Source: an uncultured Roseiflexaceae bacterium (GTDB taxonomy: Bacteria > Chloroflexota > Chloroflexia > Chloroflexales > Roseiflexaceae). Taken from it: 30,888 nt of DNA. The DNA lies in contig CALKHR010000158.1 of assembly GCA_937988885.1 (NCBI GenBank), forward strand, positions 1 to 30,888, read 5' to 3'. Of the stretch, positions 1-7,331 are shown in pieces. Position 1 is the first letter of the stretch; each line of letters begins with the position of its first letter. Position numbers and translations under genes: made by a program. Under the pieces are notes generated by a model, which saw only the letters and a list, made by a program, of their open reading frames with translations, was not told where the DNA came from and did not search any database.

Positions 1-4
1 ACTT

Positions 5-270
5 TTGAATGCAACGAAAAACACTGTCATCTCGAACGCACGTGAGAGATCTCAACGTAGATGCAATGAGAATCGCTGTCATCCTGAACGAGCCGCATGC
101 GAGGTGAAGGATCTCGACGTGGGAGCAATGAATCGCATTGCTTTTGACCTGCCAGGTGCGTTTTGGAGCATCAGAAAGCCTTGGAAAGCATCTGACAGGT
201 CGGCAAAGCGCTGCAATGAGTAGCATTATGCTTCGCCGTAAAAGCAGTGTCATCCTGAACGTAGTGAGGG
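5..270. repeat. Long dispersed repeat, copy A
   Basis: This stretch matches 2326-2592 over nearly its whole length, with scattered substitutions and a 9-bp indel. Both copies begin with TTGAATGCAA, pass through a TGTCATCTCGAACG arm, then a TCATCCTGAACGAGCC arm, then a shared block containing TTTTGGAGCATCAGAAAGCC, and reach a second TCATCCTGAACG arm. No convincing gene is present in bases 1-605. Short reading frames run through it, but they are translations of the repeat. The copies lie in the same orientation on either side of the pentapeptide gene. Confidence 0.85.
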
Positions 271-383
271 ATCTCAAGGCAGAACGACGCGATTCTTCAG
301 ATCGCTTGGTAGCTTGTTTGGAACGGCCAAATTGCGCTCCTTGAGAACAACGAACCCAGACGCTCAAGGCCGTAGGAGACGGG

Positions 384-545
384 GAGATTCTTCACTTCGC
401 TACGCTCGTTCAGAATGACAATTGTTCGCTACGCTCGTTACTCAGAAACTGACCGTAGAACGAGCCAAATAGAACGGAAGCCTGACGCTCAAGGCCGTAA
501 GAGACGGGGAGATTCTTCACTTCGCTACGCTCGTTCAGAATGACA
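384..545. repeat. Two copies of a GAGATTCTTCACTT...AATGACA arm
   Basis: The arm runs from GAGATTCTTCACTTCGCT to CGTTCAGAATGACA at 384-420 and again at 509-545; a third copy lies near 2637-2671. Each is preceded by CGCTCAAGGCCGTA or a close variant. The arm is the approximate reverse complement of the TGTCATCCTGAACG...GGATCTC arms elsewhere in the window, so the two arm types could pair as long hairpins. Confidence 0.8.
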
Positions 546-549
546 ATAT

Positions 550-582
550 CCCGTCACCCGGTCGCCTGGTCACCTTGTCAGG
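550..582. repeat. Octamer repeat CACCnnGT, short array
   Basis: About three imperfect 8-bp units of the form CACCnnGT (CACCCGGT, CGCCTGGT, CACCTTGT) lie just downstream of the pentapeptide gene. The same octamer recurs at 2703-2728, in a longer array at 2782-2837, and in decayed form near 7107-7132. Confidence 0.7.
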
Positions 583-605
583 CCTGCTTGTGTAGCTGGC
601 GGAGC

Positions 606-1802
606 CTACATATCAAACGGCAGTATCGCGCCTTCGAGTGATTTGGCTTGCGCGAGTTGTTCACGAGTGACAGTACAACTTGTGAGTTTGGCTTTTCGCA
701 GATCAGCCCCTTGCAGGATGGCCCCCGTCAGATTGACTCCATGAAGATCGGCCTCTTGCAGGTTAACCCCTTGCAGATTGGCCCTTTCCAGGTTAACCCC
801 TTCCAGGTAGGCCTCTTGAAGGACGGTACCTTGCAGATTGGCGCCTTCCAGGTTGGCGCTTTGCAGTTTGGCTTTTTGCAGGTAAGCCCCTTGCAGGTTA
901 GCCCCTTGCAGTTCAGCTCCCTGCAGGTCGGTCATAAACAGGATAGCCTCTTTCAGATTGGCCCCTTGCAGATTGGCCACTTGTAAGATGCCCATAAACA
1001 GGCGGGTCCCTTGCAGGTTGGCCCATTCCAGATTGGCCCCTATGAAGTTGACCTCTTCTAGGTTGGTCCTTTGCAGGTTAGCACCTTGCAGATTGACCCC
1101 TGTCAGGTTGGCCCGTTCTAGATTCGCCTGCACCAAACTCACTATGGCAGGTATCAACTCAGGTTCGCTTTCACTTTGCTTGATCCCGCCAATAAGCCCA
1201 GCCTCATATAAAAATTGTACAACAGAAGCTTTTCTGTCCCCATCCAGCCCTCGGAGCACCGTCAAGCTTCTCGCCCGTACGAGGCTGCGCACCTCGTCGT
1301 CTGGTTGAGATGTACGCAGTCCTTTATCCAGTACAAGTTGTGTCATTTGGTCGAGATAAGCGTTTAGTCCAGCCTCCTGTGCGCGTTGTTCTTCAAGATT
1401 GCGAGCCTCCTGAATACGTTGTTCCTCCAGTTTGCGCGCTTCCTCAATACGTTGTTCTTCAATCTTGCGTGTTTCCTCAATGCGCCGTTCTTCAAGTTTG
1501 CGCGCTGCTTCCTCACGACGCTCTTGGAGTTGGAGCGCTGAGCGAGTAAGAAGAAAACCGCCAATCGCTAGCACTGCTGGTATTAGCAGTAGGTCTAGCC
1601 AATCCCATAAGGTTTTAGATTGGGGGATCGTCTGTTGATTTGCGGTCAGTTTGAGGGTGCTGAAGCCTGTCCGATCGGGGTCGGGGAACACGCCAGTGGT
1701 GTAGCCTACGATGACTACCCAGCCAGTGTAGAGCACTACAGCCACCGAAGCGATGCCTAGAACGATGAGCAACCACCGCAAATAGCCCTGCCACTTTTGC
1801 AT
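606..1802 (-). CDS. Membrane-anchored pentapeptide-repeat protein with coiled coil
   Basis: This 398-residue protein has two predicted membrane helices (about 9-32 and 66-88) and then a highly charged coiled coil (about 90-145) built from repeats of about 11 residues resembling EEQRIQEARNL. A linker follows (about 146-205; YLDQMTQLVLDKGLR, then RSLTVLRGLDGDRKASVVQF) of a kind I associate with cyanobacterial and Chloroflexota pentapeptide proteins. From about residue 222 to near the end are tandem pentapeptide units (ANLQG, VNLQG, ADLHG), which in this family form a right-handed quadrilateral beta helix. The ATG is preceded by AGAGGAA. The role is unknown; a membrane-tethered scaffold is plausible, but no partner is encoded nearby. 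The gene stands alone between repeat-rich flanks. Confidence 0.88.
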   Translation of the reverse strand: MQKWQGYLRWLLIVLGIASVAVVLYTGWVVIVGYTTGVFPDPDRTGFSTLKLTANQQTIPQSKTLWDWLDLLLIPAVLAIGGFLLTRSALQLQERREEAARKLEERRIEETRKIEEQRIEEARKLEEQRIQEARNLEEQRAQEAGLNAYLDQMTQLVLDKGLRTSQPDDEVRSLVRARSLTVLRGLDGDRKASVVQFLYEAGLIGGIKQSESEPELIPAIVSLVQANLERANLTGVNLQGANLQRTNLEEVNFIGANLEWANLQGTRLFMGILQVANLQGANLKEAILFMTDLQGAELQGANLQGAYLQKAKLQSANLEGANLQGTVLQEAYLEGVNLERANLQGVNLQEADLHGVNLTGAILQGADLRKAKLTSCTVTREQLAQAKSLEGAILPFDM

Positions 1803-1910
1803 ATGTTCCTCTGTGTTTGTAGTTTTTTTGTCGGGTTATTTGTATTTACGAAATGTGTGAGCTGTGGTTTCTGCCAAGTTGCTTCGTTTATATACCTCAA
1901 TGAACATCGC

Positions 1911-2314
1911 TGTCATCTCGAACGCACGTGAGAGATCTCAATGCGCCCTACAATGAAAAACGACGAGATTCCTCATTTCGTGCTGCGCACTCATTCGGAA
2001 TGACAATGAGATACTTTTGAATGCAATGAAAAACACTGTCATCTCGAACGCACGTGAGAGATTTCAATGCACCCTACAATGAAAAACGACGAGATTCCTC
2101 ATTTCGTGCTGCGCACTCCATTCGGAATGACAATGAGAGACATTGAGGATGCGGTGTTCTAAGGTATTAGGATGCTACAAACGGCATACCGTGCCCGCGT
2201 TGAATGCAACGAAAAACACTGTCATCTCGAACGCACGTGAGAGATCTCAATGCGCCCTACAATGAAAAACGACGAGATTCCTCATTTCGTGCTGCGCACT
2301 CATTCGGAATGACA
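1911..2314. repeat. Three ~95-bp units with inverted TGTCA/TGACA ends
   Basis: Units at 1911-2005, 2037-2132 and 2220-2314 each start with TGTCATCTCGAACGCACG, pass through GAGAGATCTCAATGC or a one-base variant, and end with GAGATTCCTCATTTCGTG followed by ATTCGGAATGACA. The left arm is roughly the reverse complement of the right arm, so each unit could fold into one imperfect hairpin. The units are nearly identical, which suggests recent spread or gene conversion. No gene is seen in 1803-2812. Confidence 0.85.
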
Positions 2315-2325
2315 ATGAGATACTT

Positions 2326-2592
2326 TTGAATGCAATGAAAAACACTGTCATCTCGAACGCACGTGAGAGATCTCAGCGCGGAAACGAAGAGAAGCGGGGT
2401 CATCCTGAACGAGCCACAGGCGAAGTGAAGGATCTCAACGCGGGAGCGAAGCAAGCAATGAATCGCATTGCTTTTGACCCACCAGATGCGTTTTGGAGCA
2501 TCAGAAAGCCTTCGGAAGCAACTGACAGGTCGGCAAAGCCCTGCAATGAGTAGCATTGTATTTCGCCGTAAAAGCGGGGTCATCCTGAACGA
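2326..2592. repeat. Long dispersed repeat, copy B
   Basis: This is the partner of the copy at 5-270, in the same orientation, with substitutions spread along its length. It is followed near 2637-2671 by another GAGATTCTTCACTT...AATGAC arm, so the repeats form a composite array between the pentapeptide gene and the metal ATPase gene. Confidence 0.85.
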
Positions 2593-2781
2593 GTCTTTCC
2601 AAAGGAATCCAGGCGCTCAAGGTTGTATGAGACGAGGAGATTCTTCACTTCGCTGCGCTCGTTCAGAATGACCGGAATGCGCACCAACAGAGCGATAGCA
2701 CCAAGTCACCAGGTCACCTTGTCACCCGCATTTCGCTGCGCTCGTTCAGAATGACCGGAATGCGCACCAACAGAGCGACAA

Positions 2782-2837
2782 CACCAGGTCACCAAGTCAC
2801 CAAGTTACCCGGTCACCTTGTCACCTTGTCACCTTGT
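2782..2837. repeat. Octamer repeat array CACCnnGT, 7 units
   Basis: Seven contiguous 8-bp units can be read: CACCAGGT, CACCAAGT, CACCAAGT, TACCCGGT and three times CACCTTGT. A shorter array lies at 2703-2728. The array overlaps the 3' end of the metal ATPase gene: its last units encode the terminal GDKVTR residues and supply the stop codon (2813-2815 read in reverse). Confidence 0.9.
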
Positions 2838-4918
2838 CTGGCCCGCAGCAGCCGCGATGAGTTGGCGAGGATGCCCAGGTCGGGCAGCGATTGGGCGGCG
2901 GCGGCGAAGATCGGCGGCAGGAAGCCCAGCGCTGCCAGCGCGAGGCCGATGGCGTTGTAGGCGATGGTGAAGGTGAAGTTGCCCTTGACAATGCGCAGGG
3001 TGCGGCGCGCAATGCCGAACACATCCGGCACCAGTGTCCAATCGTCGCGCATAAGGGCGATGTGGGCCGCCTCGATGGCGATGTCGGTGCCCGCCGCGCC
3101 CATAGCGATGCCCACATTGGCTTGAGCCAGCGCGGGCGCGTCGTTGATGCCGTCGCCGACCATCGCGACGGTGTGGCCGCGTTGCTGGTACTCCTTGACG
3201 ATGGCGATCTTGTCCTCGGGCAAGAGGTTGGCGCGGTAGGTGATGCCGAGCTGTTCGGCGAGCGCTGCGGCGGCCTGTTCGTGGTCGCCCGTCAATAGCT
3301 CGATCTGTTTGAGGCCTTGGCTGCGCAGTGCGGCGAGCGCTTGGGGCACTTCGGGGCGCACGGTGTCGATGGCTCCGAGCACGCCGATAAAGGCATCGTC
3401 TTTGGCGACGTAGAGCAGTGTGCGCTGCTGCGCAAGCAGTGGTTGCGCCTCGGGCGGGGCGGCGCTGGCGATGATGCGGCTGCTGCCGACGGCGATGCGA
3501 CTCCCGGCGATGCTGGCGCGCACGCCACAGCCCGGCACCACCTCGAACTCGTCGGCGGGGGCGAGCGCGAGGCCCTGCGCTTGTGCGGCGTTGCGCACCG
3601 CTTCGGCGAGCGGGTGCTCGGAGTAGCGCTCGGCGGAGGCTGCGAGCGCGAGCAGTTCGGTGGCGGTGATGCCGTTGAGCGGCACAATATCGACGATCGT
3701 CGGTTTGCCGAGGGTGAGCGTCCCCGTCTTATCGACCAGCACTACATCGGTTTGGGCCAGCGTTTCGAGGTATTTGCCACCCTTGATCAGCAGGCCGCGC
3801 TTGGCGGCTGCGCCGATTGAGGCAAGCATTGCGATCGGCGTGGCGAGCGCGAACGAGCAGGAGCAGGCCACCACCAACACTGCCGCTGTCGAGAGCGGGT
3901 CGCGCCGCAGCAGGAAGGTGAGCAGGGCGATGGTGGCGACCACGGGCAGGTAGTAGGCCGAGAATTTATCGGCGATGCGCTGCACGTCGGCGCGGTGCGT
4001 CTCGGCTTCCTCGACCATGCTGATGACTCTGCCGAAGGTGCTGGCAGCCCCGACGCGGGTTGCGCGGATCTTGATGCTGCCGAGATGTATGATGGTAGCC
4101 GCAAAGACGTTGCTGCCGATGCCGACCTCGACTGGCATTGGTTCGCCCGTGATGGCGGCCTGATCGACGGTGGCCTGCCCCGCGATCACCTCGCCATCTA
4201 CTGGGATCTGCTCACCCGGACGCACCACCACGATGTCTCCCGGGGTGACCTGGCTGATGTCCACCTCCTGCTCAAGGTCATCGCGCTCGATGCGGGCGGT
4301 CTGCGGCGCGAGGCGTGTGAGGTTTTTGACGGCGCTGCGGGCCTGTTCGGTGGTGAAGTGTTCGGCGTAGTCGCCAACCCGCATAAAGAACACCACGACG
4401 ACGGCGGTGGCCCATTCGCCCACTGCGAGTGCGGCGAGCGCTCCCAAGCTCATCAGCGTGTGCGAGATGATCTGTTTGCGCAGCGCGGCCTGCACGACGT
4501 TGCGGAAAATCGGGAAGCCAACCAGCAGCACGATGCCTGCGCCGCTTGGCCAGGGGACGCGCTTGGTGATGGCTTCGAATAGGCCGAGCCATTCGCCCAC
4601 CACGACGACGAACAGGACGAGGCAGCAGACGATGCCGAAGACGGTGATGATGGGGCGCGAGAGGTCGCGAACGCTGCGGCTGCTCGGTGTGTCTGCAGCG
4701 CTGGGTGTTGGGACGCTGTAGCCCGCATCGGCGACGGCTTTGGCGATGGTGGGCAGGTCGACCTGTTGCGGATCGAGTTGGATGATGGCTTTTTCGGTGG
4801 CGAGCAGCACGTTCACCGAGCGAACGCCTGGGAGCGCTTCGATGGCGGTTTGCACGTGTTGGACGCAGGAGCTGCAATCCATCCCTTTGATGGCGATCTC
4901 GATGGTTTGTGTTGCCAT
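2813..4918 (-). CDS. Heavy-metal P1B-type ATPase, CSC variant
   Basis: This 701-residue protein is a metal efflux pump of the P1B ATPase family. An N-terminal HMA domain (about 5-70) has the metal-binding GMDCSSC (C15, C18). Membrane helices follow, then the actuator TGEP (258-261), the phosphorylated D396 in DKTGT, the SEHP motif (433-436) and the hinge GDGINDAP (588-595). The intramembrane motif is C352-S353-C354 where most Cu, Zn and Cd pumps have CPC. The last helix has PDLGILANSSRLL, including D680. Metal specificity is therefore uncertain; the CmtR-like regulator next door suggests Cd, Pb or Zn. The ATG has AAGGAG upstream. The final residues GDKVTR come from the octamer repeat that overlaps the gene end, so the C-terminus looks secondarily altered. 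Confidence 0.95.
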   Translation of the reverse strand: MATQTIEIAIKGMDCSSCVQHVQTAIEALPGVRSVNVLLATEKAIIQLDPQQVDLPTIAKAVADAGYSVPTPSAADTPSSRSVRDLSRPIITVFGIVCCLVLFVVVVGEWLGLFEAITKRVPWPSGAGIVLLVGFPIFRNVVQAALRKQIISHTLMSLGALAALAVGEWATAVVVVFFMRVGDYAEHFTTEQARSAVKNLTRLAPQTARIERDDLEQEVDISQVTPGDIVVVRPGEQIPVDGEVIAGQATVDQAAITGEPMPVEVGIGSNVFAATIIHLGSIKIRATRVGAASTFGRVISMVEEAETHRADVQRIADKFSAYYLPVVATIALLTFLLRRDPLSTAAVLVVACSCSFALATPIAMLASIGAAAKRGLLIKGGKYLETLAQTDVVLVDKTGTLTLGKPTIVDIVPLNGITATELLALAASAERYSEHPLAEAVRNAAQAQGLALAPADEFEVVPGCGVRASIAGSRIAVGSSRIIASAAPPEAQPLLAQQRTLLYVAKDDAFIGVLGAIDTVRPEVPQALAALRSQGLKQIELLTGDHEQAAAALAEQLGITYRANLLPEDKIAIVKEYQQRGHTVAMVGDGINDAPALAQANVGIAMGAAGTDIAIEAAHIALMRDDWTLVPDVFGIARRTLRIVKGNFTFTIAYNAIGLALAALGFLPPIFAAAAQSLPDLGILANSSRLLRARQGDKVTR

Positions 4919-5100
4919 GTCACTGCTCCTTCTGTTGCGGATCGAGTTGGATGATGGCTTTTTCGGTGGCGAGCAGCACGTTCACCGAGCGAACGCCTGG
5001 GAGCGCTTCGATGGCGGTTTGCACGTGTTGGACGCAGGAGCTGCAATCCATCCCTTTGATGGCGATCTCGATGGTTTGTGTTGCCATGTCACTGCTCCTT
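4763..5100. repeat. Perfect 169-bp tandem duplication
   Basis: Bases 4763-4931 and 4932-5100 are identical by eye. The unit covers the last bases of the ArsR gene (encoding KEQ and stop), its overlapping AAGGAG ribosome site, and the first 52 codons of the metal ATPase gene. Identity without any substitution implies a very recent event or an assembly artefact. Confidence 0.95.
4920..5087 (-). CDS. Truncated HMA-domain mini-ORF made by tandem duplication
   Basis: This 55-residue frame is a byproduct of the 169-bp duplication. Residues 1-52 equal the N-terminus of the ATPase, including GMDCSSC with C15 and C18. It then runs into the copied end of the ArsR gene and stops after KEQ. A complete HMA domain is about 65-70 residues (beta-alpha-beta-beta-alpha-beta); this one lacks the second helix and last strand. 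Its ribosome site and ATG context are identical to those of the ATPase gene, so translation is plausible. It could act as a small metal-binding peptide, but a non-functional relic is more likely. Confidence 0.6.
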   Translation of the reverse strand: MATQTIEIAIKGMDCSSCVQHVQTAIEALPGVRSVNVLLATEKAIIQLDPQQKEQ

Positions 5101-5430
5101 GTGCTCGGTGTAGCGCGTGCATTGGTAGACACCGTGGGCTACGTCGGCAAGGAGACCGTCGGCGTAGTCGAGGATGCGTGCGATGCGTTCGTCGGCGAGT
5201 TGGTATTGCGTGTATCGGCCTTGCTGCTGCGTGATGACGAGGTCGCAGTCGCGCAGACAGGCTAGGTGGTTCGAGACGTTCGGCTGCGAGAGGTTGGTCG
5301 CAGCGACGATCTCGCTGACGGTGCGTGGGCCTTCGCGCAGTACTTCGAGGATCGAGAGGCGCGACGGGTCGGAGAAGCCGCGAAAGAGTTTTGCTTTGAG
5401 GGTGGTCGCTTGTTTTGTGATGCTCGCCAT
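5089..5430 (-). CDS. ArsR/SmtB-family metal repressor, CmtR-like
   Basis: This 113-residue winged-helix repressor has the ArsR-family core DPSRLSILEVL (21-31), a recognition region LSQPNVSNHLACLRDCDL (47-64) and the wing QQGRYTQYQLAD (69-80). Cysteines C58 and C62 in the recognition helix and C104 near the C-terminus match the spacing of the Cd/Pb ligands C57, C61 and C102 of mycobacterial CmtR as I recall it, so this is probably a soft-metal sensor that leaves DNA on binding Cd or Pb. It is the first gene of the metal operon. Its stop is one base from the following ATG, and its last codons double as the ribosome site, which suggests translational coupling. AT-rich palindromes upstream are the likely operator. 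Confidence 0.93.
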   Translation of the reverse strand: MASITKQATTLKAKLFRGFSDPSRLSILEVLREGPRTVSEIVAATNLSQPNVSNHLACLRDCDLVITQQQGRYTQYQLADERIARILDYADGLLADVAHGVYQCTRYTEHKEQ

Positions 5431-5439
5431 ACCATCACC

Positions 5440-5473
5440 ATATCATGATATCAGTATATGATGATATATTGTA
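5440..5473 (-). promoter_or_regulatory. Likely operator/promoter of the metal operon
   Basis: ATATCATGATAT (5440-5451) is a perfect 12-bp palindrome ten bases before the ArsR start codon. A related sequence, ATATGATGATAT, follows at about 5456-5467. On the minus strand, -10-like TACAAT (5473-5468) and TATACT (5458-5453) fall in or beside the palindromes. No clear -35 element is visible. ArsR-family autorepression at such a site is known for the family; here it is inferred. Confidence 0.6.
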
Positions 5474-5525
5474 CCAGATGACGCAGATGTCGGGATGTGC
5501 CGAACAATGGATACCGACATCTCCC

Positions 5526-5570
5526 AAAAAAATGATGTCGAGGCGCTGCGCCTGGCAGAGCTTCGACATC
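5526..5570 (-). terminator. Rho-independent terminator of the 260-residue membrane protein gene
   Basis: On the minus strand GATGTCGA (5570-5563) pairs with TCGACATC (5541-5534), and an inner AGGC/GCCT pairing is possible. After one further A comes a run of seven T (5532-5526). It lies about 40 bases past the stop of the gene at 5612-6394. A second hairpin with arms GATGTCGG/CCGACATC sits at 5486-5521. Confidence 0.8.
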
Positions 5571-5611
5571 ACAACATAGACCTGCTGTAGGCTCGTTTGA
5601 AAGGCCACCCG

Positions 5612-6394
5612 TCATTTGGAGGCGTTTTTCGCAGCGCGTCGCATCAGCCAGAGCGAGCTGCCTTGAATGAGCAGCGCGGTCACCAGCGCGGCAATGAACG
5701 AGATGGTGATGCCGAAGGTGACGAGCAGGGCCGAGAGTACTGAGAAGAAGCCAGTGAAGGCGAATAGCCCGAGCAGCAAGCCGCGCAGCACGTTCATCGC
5801 TGCTTGGCTGCCAACTTGATGGTGCGCAAACACCGCCAAAATCGACGCGAATAGTGGAAATGGCGAGAGCAGGCCCGTGAGTTGTGGGCCGAGCATCGGC
5901 GCGCCCGCAGTAAGCAGCAGCACAAAGGCTGTCGCCACGATCATTCGAGCGGGCAGGTCCCAGGCGGGTGGCGGAACCGAGGCGGTGTTCGTGCTCTCGG
6001 AGCGGCGTGGCATCAGCCAAATCGCGGCGATGAGGCCGATCACCACGAGCGGCAGTGCCAGCGGTAGTGTCAATGGCAGCGATTGCAGTAGGGCGGTGAC
6101 CACCGCAAACACGGCGAAGCCCCCTGTAATGGCGATCGGCCAGCCGTAGCGTGCGAGCCAAGCGTATGTCACGCAGAAGGCCGCAGGCGAGATGGTCCCT
6201 GCCAATGTGCCAACCGCAGCGGCGGCGGCGAATGTTGTTCCGTGCGCAAGCGCCAGAAAGAGCGCGATTGGTCCCGAGGTGAACGGTAGGCCTACAAGCC
6301 AACCGCTAATTGCCGGCCCCCAGCGTCGGCCTGCTAGGCTCGCCATGCCGATGATGGTCGGCGTGAGGACGAGCTTCAGCACAAGAGTATCCAA
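5612..6394 (-). CDS. Polytopic membrane protein, function unknown
   Basis: This 260-residue protein is almost entirely hydrophobic, with roughly eight membrane helices. One short polar loop (about 133-147, PRRSESTNTASVPPP) splits it into two halves of four helices. The N-terminal half has SGWLVGLPFTSGPIALFLAL. I do not recognise a family with a known role; a small transporter or permease is possible. The start is read as TTG at 6394, because GGAGG lies seven bases upstream and no better start fits. It has its own terminator and does not appear to be co-transcribed with the metal operon. Confidence 0.75.
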   Translation of the reverse strand: MDTLVLKLVLTPTIIGMASLAGRRWGPAISGWLVGLPFTSGPIALFLALAHGTTFAAAAAVGTLAGTISPAAFCVTYAWLARYGWPIAITGGFAVFAVVTALLQSLPLTLPLALPLVVIGLIAAIWLMPRRSESTNTASVPPPAWDLPARMIVATAFVLLLTAGAPMLGPQLTGLLSPFPLFASILAVFAHHQVGSQAAMNVLRGLLLGLFAFTGFFSVLSALLVTFGITISFIAALVTALLIQGSSLWLMRRAAKNASK

Positions 6395-6677
6395 CTTGTT
6401 CCTCCAGAATGAACTGCCCAGTGAATGGTGCTTTGGGCTTCGGCAATTGGAGGGGAATCATCGCACGAGCGCATAGCGCTGTCAAGGTGACAAGGCGCGT
6501 GGTGGTGCGCGAAACGCTGATGTGGTTGACCACACTGCCGTAGCACTGCGTTTGCTGTCGTTTGTGCGCGGCGCCGCAAATTTAAGCGGGGGCAAAACCA
6601 CGGGCGTTGTTGCTGCGGTTGGACCTCTTGCGCCAGCAGAATCAAAGCACGCTGATGCTGAGGCGCGGTGTCTTGTT

Positions 6678-7022
6678 CTACCCGGGTATGAACAGGCCCA
6701 CGAATCTGCCGAAGATCAGGCATACGAGCAGTGTGAAGATGATGCTGAGCGGGAATTGCAGCGAGGGCGAGATGTTGGCGCGGAAGATTTTGATGTTGAT
6801 GGCGACCGCGATCAGGCTGAGGATGGCGCTGAACAGCACGATCCCTTCGATGATGCCGAAGATGATCAGGGCGAACGGGATGCCGCTCCACAGCCAAACG
6901 TCCCACGGCAGCGGCTCGGCGACGCGGATGGTTTGAGCGCCGATGCGCAGGGCGGGGATGTCGAGGTCGAATGCGTTGAACTGCCACGTGGCGATGTGCT
7001 CGGTGCCGTTGTTGGCCGGCAC
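6678..7022 (-). CDS. Small membrane protein, possibly a 5'-truncated remnant
   Basis: This 114-residue frame has a soluble N-terminus of about 40 residues (FNAFDLDIPALRIGAQ), then one long or two short hydrophobic segments (about 43-78) and another at about 88-112. The start is GTG at 7022 with a weak ribosome site, and a stop codon lies two codons upstream in frame. The upstream DNA on this strand is low-complexity A/C-rich and decays into octamer-repeat remnants. The protein may be a C-terminal fragment of a longer one. The hydrophobic translation favours this strand over the opposite-strand frame. I do not recognise the family. Confidence 0.5.
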   Translation of the reverse strand: MPANNGTEHIATWQFNAFDLDIPALRIGAQTIRVAEPLPWDVWLWSGIPFALIIFGIIEGIVLFSAILSLIAVAINIKIFRANISPSLQFPLSIIFTLLVCLIFGRFVGLFIPG

Positions 7023-7283
7023 CTTGCGTTACGTGGCGGTTTGTGGTTTGGGTCGGGGTTGTGGTGGCAACGTGCGGTGTGGTGTGCTGGTTGTTGGTGT
7101 TGCACCTGGTCACCTGATCACCGATTCACCCGTTTAGCCTGCGGCAGCAAGGTATTGCCTTTTATTGTGGGAAGTGTGCGTATCTATTTGAATGCTGCAA
7201 TCGAGCACTCGTTACCGTTCCCACATACAAAATAATCTGTGTAATCTGTGGATAATCGTCACCTGGTAGCGGTTTGGAGACAG
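7023..7283. other. Gene-poor stretch with decayed repeats
   Basis: No coding frame is convincing here. Bases 7023-7105 are G/T-rich on the plus strand. Bases 7107-7132 hold four degraded CACCnnGT-like octamers. Bases 7228-7252 contain AATCTGTGTAATCTGTGGAT, an imperfect tandem motif related to the ACAGATTGCACAGATT motif at 16919-16934. Confidence 0.5.
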
Positions 7284-7315
7284 GAAAACGACCCTACACG
7301 TTTGTGCAGGGTCGT
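7284..7315 (-). terminator. Terminator of the FAD oxidoreductase gene
   Basis: ACGACCCTaCAC (7288-7299) pairs with GTGcAGGGTCGT (7304-7315) around a four-base loop, with one mismatch. On the minus strand it is followed by TTTTCC. It begins 16 bases after the oxidoreductase stop. Confidence 0.85.
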
Positions 7316-7331
7316 TGTTGTTACCGTGGTG

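Noticed and set aside
5..223. 72- and 75-codon frames in the two long repeats (5-223 and 2326-2553)
   Set aside because: The two copies keep the frame, but most differences change the amino acid, there is no ribosome site, and the frame runs through hairpin arms. This looks like repeat translation, not a gene family.
340..364. Placeholder coordinates in the finding on the CSC motif
   Set aside because: The motif belongs to residues 352-354 of the protein encoded at 2813-4918 (minus strand), about 3857-3865; nothing of interest is claimed for bases 340-364 themselves.
1911..2376. CRISPR array
   Set aside because: Repeats recur, but units are about 95 bp with inverted ends, spacers are not unique or uniform, and no cas genes are present.
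5451..6302. Minus-strand frame of 283 codons overlapping the 260-residue membrane protein in another frame
   Set aside because: Its translation is rich in Arg, His and Ala with no hydrophobic segments or motifs, while the overlapping frame gives a clean polytopic membrane protein with a ribosome site and terminator.
6522..7235. Plus-strand frame of 237 codons over the small membrane gene
   Set aside because: Its translation is unusually rich in Asp, Glu and Ala, as expected from the complement of a hydrophobic reading frame, and it has no ribosome site.
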